From positions 2,604,001-2,668,000 of the forward strand of contig CP097573.1 of the NCBI GenBank assembly GCA_000492175.2: 64,000 nucleotides of DNA. The letters are read 5' to 3'. Shown in pieces: positions 40,136 through 48,871 of this stretch (position 1 is the stretch's first letter; each line of letters begins with the position of its first letter). The notes under the pieces were generated by a model. That model ran no database searches. It was not told the origin of the DNA and saw nothing but the letters and a program-made list of their open reading frames with translations. The translations under genes were made by a program, and so were the position numbers. This DNA is from Firmicutes bacterium ASF500. Lineage in GTDB: Bacteria; Bacillota; Clostridia; Oscillospirales; Oscillospiraceae.

Positions 40136-41275
40136 ATGAAGTGGTGGAAGCAGAGGCGGCGGGAACCCCCTGCCGCTGTGGTGCAGATGCGGCGGAGGGA
40201 GGGACAGCCCTTTGGGGCGCTGGACCGGTATGTGCCGCTGCACACTGGGGAGATGGCGCTGTACCGGGCTATCCGGGAGGGTGTGCCCATTGTGGACGCC
40301 GCGATTTGGAAGCTGGTGCGGCTGTGCGGCGGAGTGGGGGTCAGGTGCGCCGACCCCGGAGCCCAGGCAGGACTGGAGGAGTTTTTTCGCACTGTTGACG
40401 TGGGCTGGGGACAGCGGGGGGTACAGGCCTTTTTGGACCGGTATCTGGACGATCTGTTTACCTGCGGCCATGCCCTGGGAGAGGTGGTGCTGACCCCCGA
40501 TGGGAAGGAGGTCGCCGCACTGCTGTGCGCCGGGCCGGAGCAGGTGGAGGTGAAGGTGGGAGACAGCCCGCTGGACTTTAAGCTGTGCCGGGCGGGGACC
40601 GGGGAGGAGCGGGAGCTGCCCTTTCAGGAGCTGCTGCTGTTTACCCCCTTCCAGCCGACGGGGGACGCGCCCTGCGGGGTGTCGCTGCTGCGGTCTATGC
40701 CTTTTTTGACCGGGGTTCTGCTGAAGATTTTTCAGGCCACCGGACAGAACTGGGAGCGGGCGGGCAATCTCCGCTTCGCCGTGGTGTGCAAGCCCGGAGA
40801 GGGAGAGGAGGCCTTCGCTCAGGAGCGGTGCGGGCTCCTGGCCCAGGAGTGGTCCGCCGCAATGCAGGCGGGACGGGAGGGCTCCGTCCGGGACTTCGTG
40901 GCAGTGGGCGATGTGGATATCAAGGTCATCGGGGCGGACGGGCCGGTGCTGGACAGCCAGACGCCGGTGCGTCAGATTCTGGAGCAGCTGGTGGCCCGGA
41001 CGGGTATCCCGCCCTTTATGCTGGGGCTGTCCTGGTCGTCTACCGAGCGGATGAGCGCACAACAGGCGGATATGCTCACCACTGAGATCACCGCCATCCG
41101 CAGGGCGGTGGAGCCCGCCGTCCAGCGGGCGGCGGAGCTGTGGCTGAGGGTACACGGCTTCGGAGGCAGGGCGGAAATTCTGTGGGAGGATATCAATCTC
41201 CAGGACGCTGTGGAGGAGGCCAGGGCGGAGCTGTATCGGGCCCAGGCGGAAAAATTGAGGAGGGAGACTGTATGA
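40136..41275 (+). CDS. Phage portal protein
   Basis: 379 residues, the ring at the capsid vertex through which DNA passes. Typical portal stretches: AAIWKLVRLCGGVGV, LDDLFTCGHALGEVVLTPDG, LLRSMPFLTGVLLKIFQATGQNWERAGN and TGIPPFMLGLSWSSTERMSAQQ (phage_portal end with the conserved E-x-M). AAGGAGG ribosome site. Ends with a four-base overlap into the protease gene. Confidence 0.88.
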   Translation: MKWWKQRRREPPAAVVQMRRREGQPFGALDRYVPLHTGEMALYRAIREGVPIVDAAIWKLVRLCGGVGVRCADPGAQAGLEEFFRTVDVGWGQRGVQAFLDRYLDDLFTCGHALGEVVLTPDGKEVAALLCAGPEQVEVKVGDSPLDFKLCRAGTGEERELPFQELLLFTPFQPTGDAPCGVSLLRSMPFLTGVLLKIFQATGQNWERAGNLRFAVVCKPGEGEEAFAQERCGLLAQEWSAAMQAGREGSVRDFVAVGDVDIKVIGADGPVLDSQTPVRQILEQLVARTGIPPFMLGLSWSSTERMSAQQADMLTTEITAIRRAVEPAVQRAAELWLRVHGFGGRAEILWEDINLQDAVEEARAELYRAQAEKLRRETV

Positions 41276-42171
41276 GAATCGTGAAGGAGACGGCGGGCGG
41301 GGAGCCCGCCCAGGTGACGGCCCAGGACCTGGAGCTCATCGGGGCGCTGGCCCGGCGGGCGCTGGGGGCGGAGGAGGTGTATACTTTTTCGGTGCGGCTG
41401 TGCGACAACGAGATCGACCGGGATTTTGAGCGGTTTACCACTCAGACCCTGGAGGAGCTGGCTCCCATGTTTGTGGGCAAGGCGGGTATCTTTGACCACC
41501 AGTGGTCCGCCAAGGGACAGGCCGCCCGGATCTATCGGACCGAGGTGGTCCGGGAGCCGGGGGAGATGACCCGGGCGGGGGACGGGTACTGCTGGCTGAA
41601 GGGCTATGCCTACATGGTGCGTACCGACAGCAACCGGGACCTGATCGCCGAGATTGAGGGGGGCATCAAGAAGGAGGTCAGCGTGGGGTGCTCGGTGGAG
41701 CACGCCGTTTGCTCGGTGTGCGGCTGTGACCGGACGCGGAATGACTGTGGGCATGAGAAGGGCCGGGAGTACGGCGGACAGCTGTGCTGGGCTGACCTGG
41801 AGGGGGCAAGGGACGCCTATGAGTTCTCCTTTGTGGCGGTGCCCGCTCAGCCCGCCGCCGGGGTGGTGAAGTCCGCCGGCTGGGGCGGACGCCGGGAGCT
41901 GGAGCGGCTGGAGGAGGAGGCCGCCCTGGGACGGAAATACCTGGAGGAGCTGCGGGGCGAGGTGGTTCGGCTGGCCTTGCTGGCCGACCGGAAGCTGGAT
42001 GCCAGAGCGATGAAGTCGCTGGCAAATAAGCTGTCCCACGGGGAGCTGGAGGAGTTGAAGAGCTCCTATGCCCGGAGGGCCGGGGAGCGGCTTCCAGTGA
42101 GAACACAGCTGGTCTATGAGAACAGGAGCGTCGCCGCCGCTCGGGAAGAGAACGGGGCGTTTTTGGGGTGA
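41272..42171 (+). CDS. Probable prohead protease with C-terminal scaffold-like segment
   Basis: 299 residues. The N-terminal half resembles caudoviral prohead proteases: SVRLCDNEIDRDFERF, GIFDHQWSAKGQAARI (possible active-site His), KKEVSVGCSVEH and DAYEFSFVAVPAQPAAGV. A Cys/His cluster (CSVCGCDRTRNDCGH) sits inside the domain and may bind zinc. The C-terminal 90 residues are charged and helical, as in a fused scaffold. Start ATG at 41272 overlaps the portal stop. Confidence 0.72.
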   Translation: MRIVKETAGGEPAQVTAQDLELIGALARRALGAEEVYTFSVRLCDNEIDRDFERFTTQTLEELAPMFVGKAGIFDHQWSAKGQAARIYRTEVVREPGEMTRAGDGYCWLKGYAYMVRTDSNRDLIAEIEGGIKKEVSVGCSVEHAVCSVCGCDRTRNDCGHEKGREYGGQLCWADLEGARDAYEFSFVAVPAQPAAGVVKSAGWGGRRELERLEEEAALGRKYLEELRGEVVRLALLADRKLDARAMKSLANKLSHGELEELKSSYARRAGERLPVRTQLVYENRSVAAAREENGAFLG

Positions 42172-42172
42172 T

Positions 42173-42262
42173 TGCTTCGCACATTTCGCCTGCGGCGAAA
42201 TACAATCCTCAGTCACGGCGAAGCCGTGACAGCTCCTTTCAAAAGGAGCCTTTGCCGCCTGC
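42173..42262. repeat. Composite host repeat (types E and D) before the capsid gene
   Basis: TTCGCACATTTCGCCTGCGG, CAGTCACGGCGAAGCCGTGA and CTCCTTTCAAAAGGAG, the same modules as at 10466-10640 and 39897-39990. Confidence 0.75.
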
Positions 42263-42306
42263 GGGCGGGACGAAAGAGCTTTGAATGAAAACAGGAGGTA
42301 TAAAAC

Positions 42307-43320
42307 ATGGCATATTATTACGAAAATCTGAAACTGGACAAGGGAATGTATCGGGAGGCTGGGCGGTCGTTCAGTCAGGTGCTGGAGCGGGAGGACCCCA
42401 GCGAGCGGTATAAGGGGACCTCGCTGGAGGGGCTGGACGCCTTTCAGAGACAGCTCAAGCGGTTCGACATCAAGGTGAAGGGGGCGGGCAGCGATGTGGT
42501 GGATAAGTTCTTCCAGACTGCCGACGCCGCGGTGCTCTTTCCGGAGTACATCTCCCGCACGGTGAGACAGGGGATGGAGGAGGGGGATATCCTGCCCCAC
42601 ATTACCGCCGCCGTGACCCAGGTGGAGGGGCTGGACTACCGCTCCATCACCTCCGAGGCCGGAGGCGAGGAGAAAGAGTTGAAGGCTGTGCAGGAGGGGG
42701 CGGTCATCCCTGAGACCACCATCAAGGTGCAGGCCAACCTGGTGAAGCTGAAAAAGCGGGGGCGGATGCTGGTGGCCAGCTATGAGGCGGTGCGGTATCA
42801 GAAGCTGGACCTGTTCTCCGTCACCTTGAAGCAGATCGGCGCTCACATCGCCCGGACCCATTTGGAGGACGCGGTGGATGTGCTCATCAACGGGGACGGC
42901 AATGAAAACCCCGCCCAGGTGACTACCCTCGACGCCGGAAAGGCCCTGGACTACGACGGGCTTGTGGACTTCTGGGCCAAGTTTGACCCCTATGTGATGA
43001 ATACTCTGCTGGTGTCCGGCGACGTGATGCTCCAGCTGCTCAAGCTGCCGGAGTTCCAGAATCCGCTGACCGGGCTGAACTTCCAGGGCACCGGCCGGCT
43101 GACCACCCCCCTGGGCGCCAACCTGCTGCGGACCAGCGTGCTGCCCGCCAAGACGGCGGTGGGTCTGGACCGGCGGTTTGCCCTGGAGATGGTCCAGAGC
43201 GGCGGCGTGATGGTGGAGTATGACAAGCTTATCGACCGGCAGCTGGAGCGGGCGGCCATCACCACCATCAGCGGCTTCGCCAAGGTGTTCCCCGAGGCCA
43301 GCCAGGTGCTGAAGGTGTGA
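42307..43320 (+). CDS. Phage major capsid protein
   Basis: 337 residues, HK97-like fold inferred from order and content: an N-terminal arm, AAVLFPEYISRTVRQG, KLKKRGRMLVASYEAVRYQKL, ARTHLEDAVDVLINGDGN, and LERAAITTISGFAKVFPEA at the end. Strong CAGGAGGT ribosome site, consistent with high expression. It follows the protease as in most caudoviruses. Confidence 0.85.
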   Translation: MAYYYENLKLDKGMYREAGRSFSQVLEREDPSERYKGTSLEGLDAFQRQLKRFDIKVKGAGSDVVDKFFQTADAAVLFPEYISRTVRQGMEEGDILPHITAAVTQVEGLDYRSITSEAGGEEKELKAVQEGAVIPETTIKVQANLVKLKKRGRMLVASYEAVRYQKLDLFSVTLKQIGAHIARTHLEDAVDVLINGDGNENPAQVTTLDAGKALDYDGLVDFWAKFDPYVMNTLLVSGDVMLQLLKLPEFQNPLTGLNFQGTGRLTTPLGANLLRTSVLPAKTAVGLDRRFALEMVQSGGVMVEYDKLIDRQLERAAITTISGFAKVFPEASQVLKV

Positions 43321-43321
43321 T

Positions 43322-43681
43322 ATGACGGAGGAGATCATGGCCCTGTGCCGGGCAATGGGGGCGGAGGAGGACCAGGAGGAGTTGCTGCTCCCCCTGGTCC
43401 GGGCCGTCAGCGATCAGCTGGCCGCGCGGCTGAGGGGCGGGGCGGCGCCGGAGGGGTGCGGGCCCGCTTTCCCGCTGGCGGCGGCGATGATGGTCATGGA
43501 CAAGCTGGCCGGTATGACCGGGGAGCGGGGAGGGGGAGTGACCTCCTTCACCGCGGGAGATTTGACCATCCGGAGAGATGGAGGCGGCGGGACGGGAAAG
43601 AGCCTGTCCCAACAGGCGGAGGAGCTGCTGGCCCCCTGGCTGGGGGACGCGGGCTTCTGCTTTCAGGGGGTGGACGGATGA
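43322..43681 (+). CDS. Probable head-tail connector protein
   Basis: 119 residues with an N-terminal helical acidic part (AMGAEEDQEELLLPLVRAVSDQLAARL) and a C-terminal GDLTIRRDG...LSQQAEELLAPWL. Position after the capsid and the alpha-helical make-up fit a gp6/YqbG-type adaptor. Overlaps the next gene by four bases. Confidence 0.6.
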   Translation: MTEEIMALCRAMGAEEDQEELLLPLVRAVSDQLAARLRGGAAPEGCGPAFPLAAAMMVMDKLAGMTGERGGGVTSFTAGDLTIRRDGGGGTGKSLSQQAEELLAPWLGDAGFCFQGVDG

Positions 43682-43998
43682 TGGAACGGCTTTGGCGGGA
43701 TATTCTGGGGCGCTTTGGGCAGGAGGTCCGGCTGATCCGGGGGGAGGAGGCCGTTGAGGTACAGGCGATGGTACAGCCCCTGCTGGACCGGGAGGACCAG
43801 GAGGTCCACGGGGCCCTGGGGATGGAGCGGCGGGAGCGGCTCCGCTATCTGGGGCCTGTACAGACGCCGCTGGACCTGGACACAGTGGTGGAGTGGAAGG
43901 GGCGGCAGCTCCGGGTGAGCTCCGTACAGCTGGTGGGGGAGGGTGTGTGCCCCCACTGGCGGGCCGTGCTCTACCCCAGAGATGAGGTGATGGGATGA
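43678..43998 (+). CDS. Probable head-closure / minor capsid protein
   Basis: 106 residues, mainly beta (EVRLIRGEEAVEVQAMVQPLL, YLGPVQTPLDLDTVVEWKGRQLRVSSVQL). By order it would be the head-closure protein. Overlaps both neighbours by four bases. Confidence 0.55.
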   Translation: MMERLWRDILGRFGQEVRLIRGEEAVEVQAMVQPLLDREDQEVHGALGMERRERLRYLGPVQTPLDLDTVVEWKGRQLRVSSVQLVGEGVCPHWRAVLYPRDEVMG

Positions 43999-44501
43999 GC
44001 GCGGGGCTGGAGAGCATCCGCAGGAGCATGGCGGACTATCTCAACAAGCGGGGCGTGGCCGCCGTGACCGCCTTTCCGGCGGCCCTCCGGCAGGAGCGGG
44101 AGGAGCCGGTAGCGGTGGTGTCCCTGCGGGGGTGCAGGGCGGAGCAGGCGGGCTTTCAGAATTATCTGGGGGAGCGGTACAACCGTGAGACTGGCCGGTG
44201 GGAGGAGCGGTATGGCCGGCGGGCCAGGCTCACCTTCGGGCTGGATCTCTACGCCCCGGAGCGGGCAGATGGGGAGGTCCTCCAGAGGGCCTTTGACGAG
44301 CTGGCCGGGGCCCTCCTGACCGGGGGGCCGGAGGGGATGGAGCTGGAGGAGCTCTCCTGCGGGCAGACCGTCCGGGACCCGGGGAGCCGGAGGCTGAAGC
44401 GGCCGGTGGAGGCGGTGTGCTCCGCATGGCTGTGGGCCAGAGCCGGGGAGAGCGGCGGCGAGTTTACTGATTTTGAATTGCGAGGTGTGGTAAAGACATG
44501 A
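43995..44501 (+). CDS. Probable tail terminator / neck protein
   Basis: 168 residues. The N-terminal helix (SIRRSMADYLNKRG), the central ARLTFGLDLYAPERADGEVLQRAFDELAGAL and the final FTDFELRGVV are as expected for the protein that caps the tail tube in PBSX-like phages. Call rests on order. Confidence 0.5.
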   Translation: MSAGLESIRRSMADYLNKRGVAAVTAFPAALRQEREEPVAVVSLRGCRAEQAGFQNYLGERYNRETGRWEERYGRRARLTFGLDLYAPERADGEVLQRAFDELAGALLTGGPEGMELEELSCGQTVRDPGSRRLKRPVEAVCSAWLWARAGESGGEFTDFELRGVVKT

Positions 44502-45556
44502 GTATTTCGGTACATCAGCGTCCGGGGGTGTATTCCTCCTATGAGGCGTCCAGCCTGGTCAGCGGCGGCGGTATGGGGCGCATGGTGGGGCTGGCGGCGG
44601 TGACGGCGGCTGTTTCCGCCGGGACGCTCCAGACAGTGACCAGCTATGACCGGGCGGCGGCCCTGTTCGGCACGAAGGGGAGCGAGGGACCGGCGGAGCT
44701 GATCCGGCTGGCGCTGAAAAACGGAGCCGCCGGGGTGACGGTGGCTCCGGCGGCGGGCCCGGAGGGCTATGAGGAGGCCTTCGCCCTGCTGGCGGGGGTG
44801 GAGGACCTGGGATTGGTCCTGTGCGACAGCACCGACGTGGAGGTGCAGAAAAAGCTGAGGGACAGCGTGATTGAGGCGTCTCAGGCCCGGCGGGAGCGGC
44901 TGTGCGTGGTGGCCGGGGAGAAGGGCGAGACGGCGGAACAGCTTATTGAACGGGCCGGGGCGCTGAACCACGAGCGGGTGGTTTTGGTGGCCCCCGGCGC
45001 TGTGGACCGGGAGGGGAAGGCGGGCTCCGGGCTTCCCCTGGCCGCGGCGGTGGCGGGAGCGGTCGCCGGAGAGCGGGACCCGGCTATCCCCATGGGGGGC
45101 GCGGAGCTGCTGGGGCTGAGCGGGCTGTCCTGCCGGCTGGAGGACGGCGAGCTGGAGCGGCTGATCCTGGGGGGCGTCACCCCGGTGGAGAGCCTGGGAG
45201 GCGCGGTGAGCATCGTCCGGGGGGTGACCACCCGGACCACCTCCGGCGGGGCGGCGGACAGCGCGTGGAGGGATCTGTCGGCCATCCGGGTGGTGGACGA
45301 TGTGATTCCCGGGCTGAGAAACGTCCTGCGGGCCAAGTTCCGCCGGGCCAAGAATACTGAGCAGAGCCGGGGGGCCATCCGGGCCCAGGTGGTGCTGGAG
45401 CTGGAGAACAAGCTGGGCCGGGAGATCATCACCGGGTATGACGGCGTGACGGTGTCCGCCGACCCGGAGGACGCGACCCGGTGCCTGGTGGACTTCTCCT
45501 TCGCTGTGGCCCATGGGCTGAACCAGATCTGGCTGACGGCCCATATTACGGTGTAA
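44498..45556 (+). CDS. Contractile tail sheath protein
   Basis: 352 residues, XkdK-like. HQRPGVYSSYEASSLVSGG at the start, a Rossmann-like middle (GLVLCDSTDVEVQKKL), and the sheath end IRVVDDVIPGLRNVLRAKFRRAKNTEQSRG with ITGYDGVTVSADPED. Shows that the tail is contractile (myovirus or R-type). Shorter than free myovirus sheaths, near the PBSX form. Confidence 0.88.
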   Translation: MSISVHQRPGVYSSYEASSLVSGGGMGRMVGLAAVTAAVSAGTLQTVTSYDRAAALFGTKGSEGPAELIRLALKNGAAGVTVAPAAGPEGYEEAFALLAGVEDLGLVLCDSTDVEVQKKLRDSVIEASQARRERLCVVAGEKGETAEQLIERAGALNHERVVLVAPGAVDREGKAGSGLPLAAAVAGAVAGERDPAIPMGGAELLGLSGLSCRLEDGELERLILGGVTPVESLGGAVSIVRGVTTRTTSGGAADSAWRDLSAIRVVDDVIPGLRNVLRAKFRRAKNTEQSRGAIRAQVVLELENKLGREIITGYDGVTVSADPEDATRCLVDFSFAVAHGLNQIWLTAHITV

Positions 45557-45600
45557 ACACCCCCTCAGAGAGGGGCATATGAAAACGAGGAGGTTTGACG

Positions 45601-45990
45601 ATGAGTATCCCAGGTTTTCCTACCAGCAGCGACATCTATCTGGAGGCGGATGGGGTGCGGGTGGCGGTGGTGCAGAGCTATTCGGCGGTGAGCACCAAGA
45701 GCAGTACGGCGGTGGAGGCCTTTGGAGAGGCGGAGCCGGTGGCCACCGCCCCCGGACAGGCCAACCATGTGGTGGAGCTGACCCGGCTGTATGCCACCGA
45801 CCAGGCCATTCGGGACGGGATTAACTTCTATACCATGGAGGATTTTTCTCTGGTCGTCTGTAAGCCGGACCGGAAGATTATCTATTCCGGCTGTCAGTGG
45901 AGCTCCATTCAGGAGAGCGCCAGCGTGGGCAGTATGGTGCTGGAGAAGGTCACCCTGGTGGCCGCCCGGCGGATTGAGACGGGGGTGTAA
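45601..45990 (+). CDS. Tail tube protein
   Basis: 129 residues, XkdM-like: SGFPTSSDIYLEADGVRVAVVQSYSA-type start, LTRLYATDQAIRDGINFYTMEDFSLVV and SVGSMVLEKVTLVAAR. Beta-rich, right length for a tube protein. ATG at 45601 follows GAGGAGG. Confidence 0.82.
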   Translation: MSIPGFPTSSDIYLEADGVRVAVVQSYSAVSTKSSTAVEAFGEAEPVATAPGQANHVVELTRLYATDQAIRDGINFYTMEDFSLVVCKPDRKIIYSGCQWSSIQESASVGSMVLEKVTLVAARRIETGV

Positions 45991-45992
45991 CA

Positions 45993-46625
45993 ATGCCGTC
46001 TATTTTGGCCCGGAGAGACCGGATGAGCTTGGAGAATGGGCTGGAGTTGCGGCTGCTGTCGGCGCTGGAGGCGATGGAGGCCCGGCGGGAGGGGCTGGAG
46101 CTGGCAGAGGACGGGCTGGAGCGGGCCCTGTGCTCCAACGCCTGCCTGCTGGCCCGGGCCCTGGAGGAGGCGGGGGGGCACACCCCCGTCTTTTCCGACG
46201 GCCGGGCGGTACTGGCCGGTCTGACGGCGGAGGAGATCGGGGCGCTGGCCGGCCGGTGGAGCCGGTTCAGCCGGGAGAACGACCCGGGGCTGGACCTGCC
46301 CGGGGAGGAGCTGGAGCGGGTCAAGGGGGAGCTGAGAGAGGACCCGGGGGAGCGCCTGCGGTGGCGGGTGCTGAGGCAGTTCGGCGTTCTGCCCACCGAG
46401 GGGCGGGCCCGGGCCATGCGGGACCGGGACTACCTGTGGTGCCTGGCGAACGGGCTGTTGGACCGGGAGGAGGAGCTGGAGCGGCTGTGCCCCAGCTGCC
46501 GGGCCCGGGCGCTGGAGGGGTGCTGTCCGGCCTGCGGACAGAGCCTCCCGGAGGAGGAGACCGGCAATCCCACCTTTGACCTGGAGCGGTTTGAGGCGCT
46601 GAAGGAGGGGAAGGGCCTTGACTGA
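45993..46625 (+). CDS. Tail assembly chaperone-like protein with zinc ribbon
   Basis: 210 residues. In the place of XkdN/gpG. N-terminal helical part (LLSALEAMEARREGLELAEDGLE), centre LTAEEIGALAGRWSRFSREN, and a C-terminal CPSCRARALEGCCPACGQ that should bind zinc. The next frame overlaps it by eight bases, as in the two-part chaperones of other tails, though I see no clear slippery heptamer. Confidence 0.55.
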   Translation: MPSILARRDRMSLENGLELRLLSALEAMEARREGLELAEDGLERALCSNACLLARALEEAGGHTPVFSDGRAVLAGLTAEEIGALAGRWSRFSRENDPGLDLPGEELERVKGELREDPGERLRWRVLRQFGVLPTEGRARAMRDRDYLWCLANGLLDREEELERLCPSCRARALEGCCPACGQSLPEEETGNPTFDLERFEALKEGKGLD

Positions 46626-47190
46626 CTATCTGGAGGAGGAGCTGGAGCGGGCCCGGGCACTGCTGGAGGAGGTTCGGAAAATGGAGCGGTCCGTGCCCGG
46701 ACGGGCAGGGGCTGAGGCGGAGACGGAGGCCCCGCGGAGGGACGGAGTGGCTCCGGAGATGGCCGGAGCTTTGGAAAAAGGGCGAGACGCTGGGAGTGGG
46801 GCGGAGGGCCTTGGGCAGGCGGAGCGCGGCGCTCCGGCGGGTGCTGAGACGGAGACGGAGCGGAGGAGCCCTCCGCTTTTGGAGGAGATTGCCAGGCTGG
46901 AGCGGGCGGCTTTCACTTGGAACGCCTTGCGCAGGGAGCGGAGAGGTCCCAGTGAGACGGGGACGGAGAGAGGCGGAGTTCGGGGCGGATATCCCTGGGC
47001 GCTGTCGGGGCCGGGGCGGGACGGGCTGCTGTCCGGCGGAGCGGGAGGAGAGAGCCGGGACTGGGGCTGGAACGGGGTTCCGGCTCGGGGTGCCGCTCCG
47101 GCGGTGGACGAGGCGCGGTGGGCGGAGTGGGCCGACCGGGCCTTCCGGCGGGACAGCCGCCGGTATGACGGGGGATTTTATCTGTACTGA
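46618..47190 (+). CDS. Low-complexity tail protein in the tape-measure position
   Basis: 190 residues from a TTG overlapping the previous stop. Starts with a coiled stretch (YLEEELERARALLEEVRKME), continues with Gly/Ala/Glu/Arg low-complexity sequence and ends WADRAFRRDSRRYDGGFYLY, an ending I associate with Clostridia prophage tail proteins. A true tape measure would be several hundred residues and rich in hydrophobic helices; this one is not. Function unknown. Confidence 0.5.
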   Translation: MTDYLEEELERARALLEEVRKMERSVPGRAGAEAETEAPRRDGVAPEMAGALEKGRDAGSGAEGLGQAERGAPAGAETETERRSPPLLEEIARLERAAFTWNALRRERRGPSETGTERGGVRGGYPWALSGPGRDGLLSGGAGGESRDWGWNGVPARGAAPAVDEARWAEWADRAFRRDSRRYDGGFYLY

Positions 47191-47202
47191 GGAGGGAGCA
47201 TT

Positions 47203-47898
47203 TTGATCTTAACGCCGATGCGGTATAAGGGCTATACCTGGCCCCACAACCCCAGGGTGTATTCCATCGACTACCGCCGGACTATGGCGGTGAATCAGGC
47301 CCCGTTCAGCGGGTATCAGCTCCAGGACCTGGGGCTGGCCCACCGGGTGATGGAGGGCGAGGGGGAGTTCACCGGGGCGGGGGCCTACGCCGAGTTTCAG
47401 AGGCTGGCCTGCGTCTTTTATGAGAAGGGGCCGGGGCTGCTGATCCACCCCCTGTGGCAGGCGGCCAATACATACTTCGTGGCCCTGCGGCTGGAGCAGG
47501 CGCCCAGACCGGATTATGTGCGGTACTCCTTCGCGTTTTGGGAGGAGAGCGGACAGTACAGCGGGGTGACCGTCCGGACGGCGGAGGGGAAGACAGGGCA
47601 GAGTCAGGGGGGCGCGGAGAACGTGCCGGAGACGGAGCAGGGCGTCTGGCAGGAGGGGAAGGTGCAGAACGCCGTCTGGCAGGACGGCAACCGCATCGTG
47701 CCGGTGAAGGTGCCCTTCCAGGGGCCGGCGGTGAATCAGGGGACAGAACAGCCCGCTTATCACCGAGTGGTGAAGGAGGATACCCTGTGGGGGCTGGCAA
47801 GGCGGTATGGGCTGAGCCTGACGGAGCTGATCGCGCTGAATCCCCAGATTAAAAATCCCAACCTGATCTACACAGGACAGGAGGTGCGGGTGCGGTGA
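47203..47898 (+). CDS. LysM-containing tail protein (XkdP-like)
   Basis: 231 residues. N-terminal part (MRYKGYTWPHNPRVYSIDYRR; GEGEFTGAGAYAEFQRL) is the tail-tip segment seen in XkdP; residues about 185-231 are a LysM domain (HRVVKEDTLWGLARRYGLSL, NPNLIYTGQEVRV) that binds peptidoglycan. TTG start at 47203 after GGAGGGAG. Joins tube and baseplate. Confidence 0.8.
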   Translation: MILTPMRYKGYTWPHNPRVYSIDYRRTMAVNQAPFSGYQLQDLGLAHRVMEGEGEFTGAGAYAEFQRLACVFYEKGPGLLIHPLWQAANTYFVALRLEQAPRPDYVRYSFAFWEESGQYSGVTVRTAEGKTGQSQGGAENVPETEQGVWQEGKVQNAVWQDGNRIVPVKVPFQGPAVNQGTEQPAYHRVVKEDTLWGLARRYGLSLTELIALNPQIKNPNLIYTGQEVRVR

Positions 47899-48845
47899 AC
47901 GCCTATATGACGGACAGCGGCGGAGGGCGCTGGGCCCTGCCCGGACTGACGGCTTGGCGGCTGGAGTACACCGCCGGGACGCCCTGCGACAGCTTTTGGC
48001 TGCGCTGTCCCTGGGACGGGGAGAGTACGGCGAGGCCGGCCGACTGGGCGGGCTTTCTGGCCGAGGAGAAGGGGGAGCGGATTTTTACCGGGGTGGTGGA
48101 CGAGTGTGAGGTGAGCCTGTCCCCCGGGGGGCTGACATTGGAGGTCTCGGGGCGGGGGATGGCCGCCCGGCTGCTGGACAATGAGGCGCTGGGACAGGAT
48201 TACCTCTACGCCACCCAGGCGGATATCCTCCGGGACCATGTGACGCCCTATGGGATTCAGGCGGCGCCGGGGGGCTCGCTGCCGCCGGTGGCCCGGTTTT
48301 CGGTGGCGTCGGGGAGCAGCGAGTGGTCGGTGGTCTATGACTTTGCCCGGTATTACGGCGGGGTCGCCCCCCGGTTTGACCGGGAGGGGCGGCTGGTGCT
48401 GTCCGGCTGGGACGACAGCCGGGAGCGGGTGATCGACGACCGGACCGGCGTGCTGGCCATGACCCGGCGGGAGCAGAGGTATGGGGCGCTGTCTCAGGTG
48501 CTGCTGCGGGACCGGTGGAGCGGGCGGGTGGAGACGCTGGAAAACCGGGAATTCCGGGCCCTGGGGGGTCAGGCCCGGAGAGTGGTCACGATGCCGGCAC
48601 GGGAAAACTATAAGGCGGTGCGGTACTCCGGCCAGTTTCAGCTGGAGCGGTCGGCCAGCGAGCTGGAGCGGCTGGAGGTGACCCTGGGGGAGGTGTTCTC
48701 CGTCTGGCCGGGGGACCTGGTGACGGTACAGCGGTCGGGCTGGGGCTGGAATGGGCAGTACCGGGCCGTTCAGGTGATAAATGGAATGGACCAGGACGGG
48801 CTTTGGGGCCGGGTGGAGCTGGCTAAGCCGGATGTGCTGATATAG
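47895..48845 (+). CDS. Baseplate hub protein (XkdQ / gpD-like)
   Basis: 316 residues. Hub-type features: GRMAARL-like segment SGRGMAARLLDNEALGQDY, VVYDFARYYGGVAPRFDREG and the late-control-D style end LVTVQRSGWGWNGQYRAVQVINGMDQDG. Starts with GTG overlapping the previous stop by four bases. Confidence 0.78.
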   Translation: MNAYMTDSGGGRWALPGLTAWRLEYTAGTPCDSFWLRCPWDGESTARPADWAGFLAEEKGERIFTGVVDECEVSLSPGGLTLEVSGRGMAARLLDNEALGQDYLYATQADILRDHVTPYGIQAAPGGSLPPVARFSVASGSSEWSVVYDFARYYGGVAPRFDREGRLVLSGWDDSRERVIDDRTGVLAMTRREQRYGALSQVLLRDRWSGRVETLENREFRALGGQARRVVTMPARENYKAVRYSGQFQLERSASELERLEVTLGEVFSVWPGDLVTVQRSGWGWNGQYRAVQVINGMDQDGLWGRVELAKPDVLI

Positions 48846-48871
48846 GAAGAATTTTAGATGAGGTGATGGAG

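Noticed and set aside
40972..43338. 788-residue minus-strand frame over portal, protease and capsid genes
   Set aside because: Crosses three coupled plus-strand genes and a host repeat; no motif.
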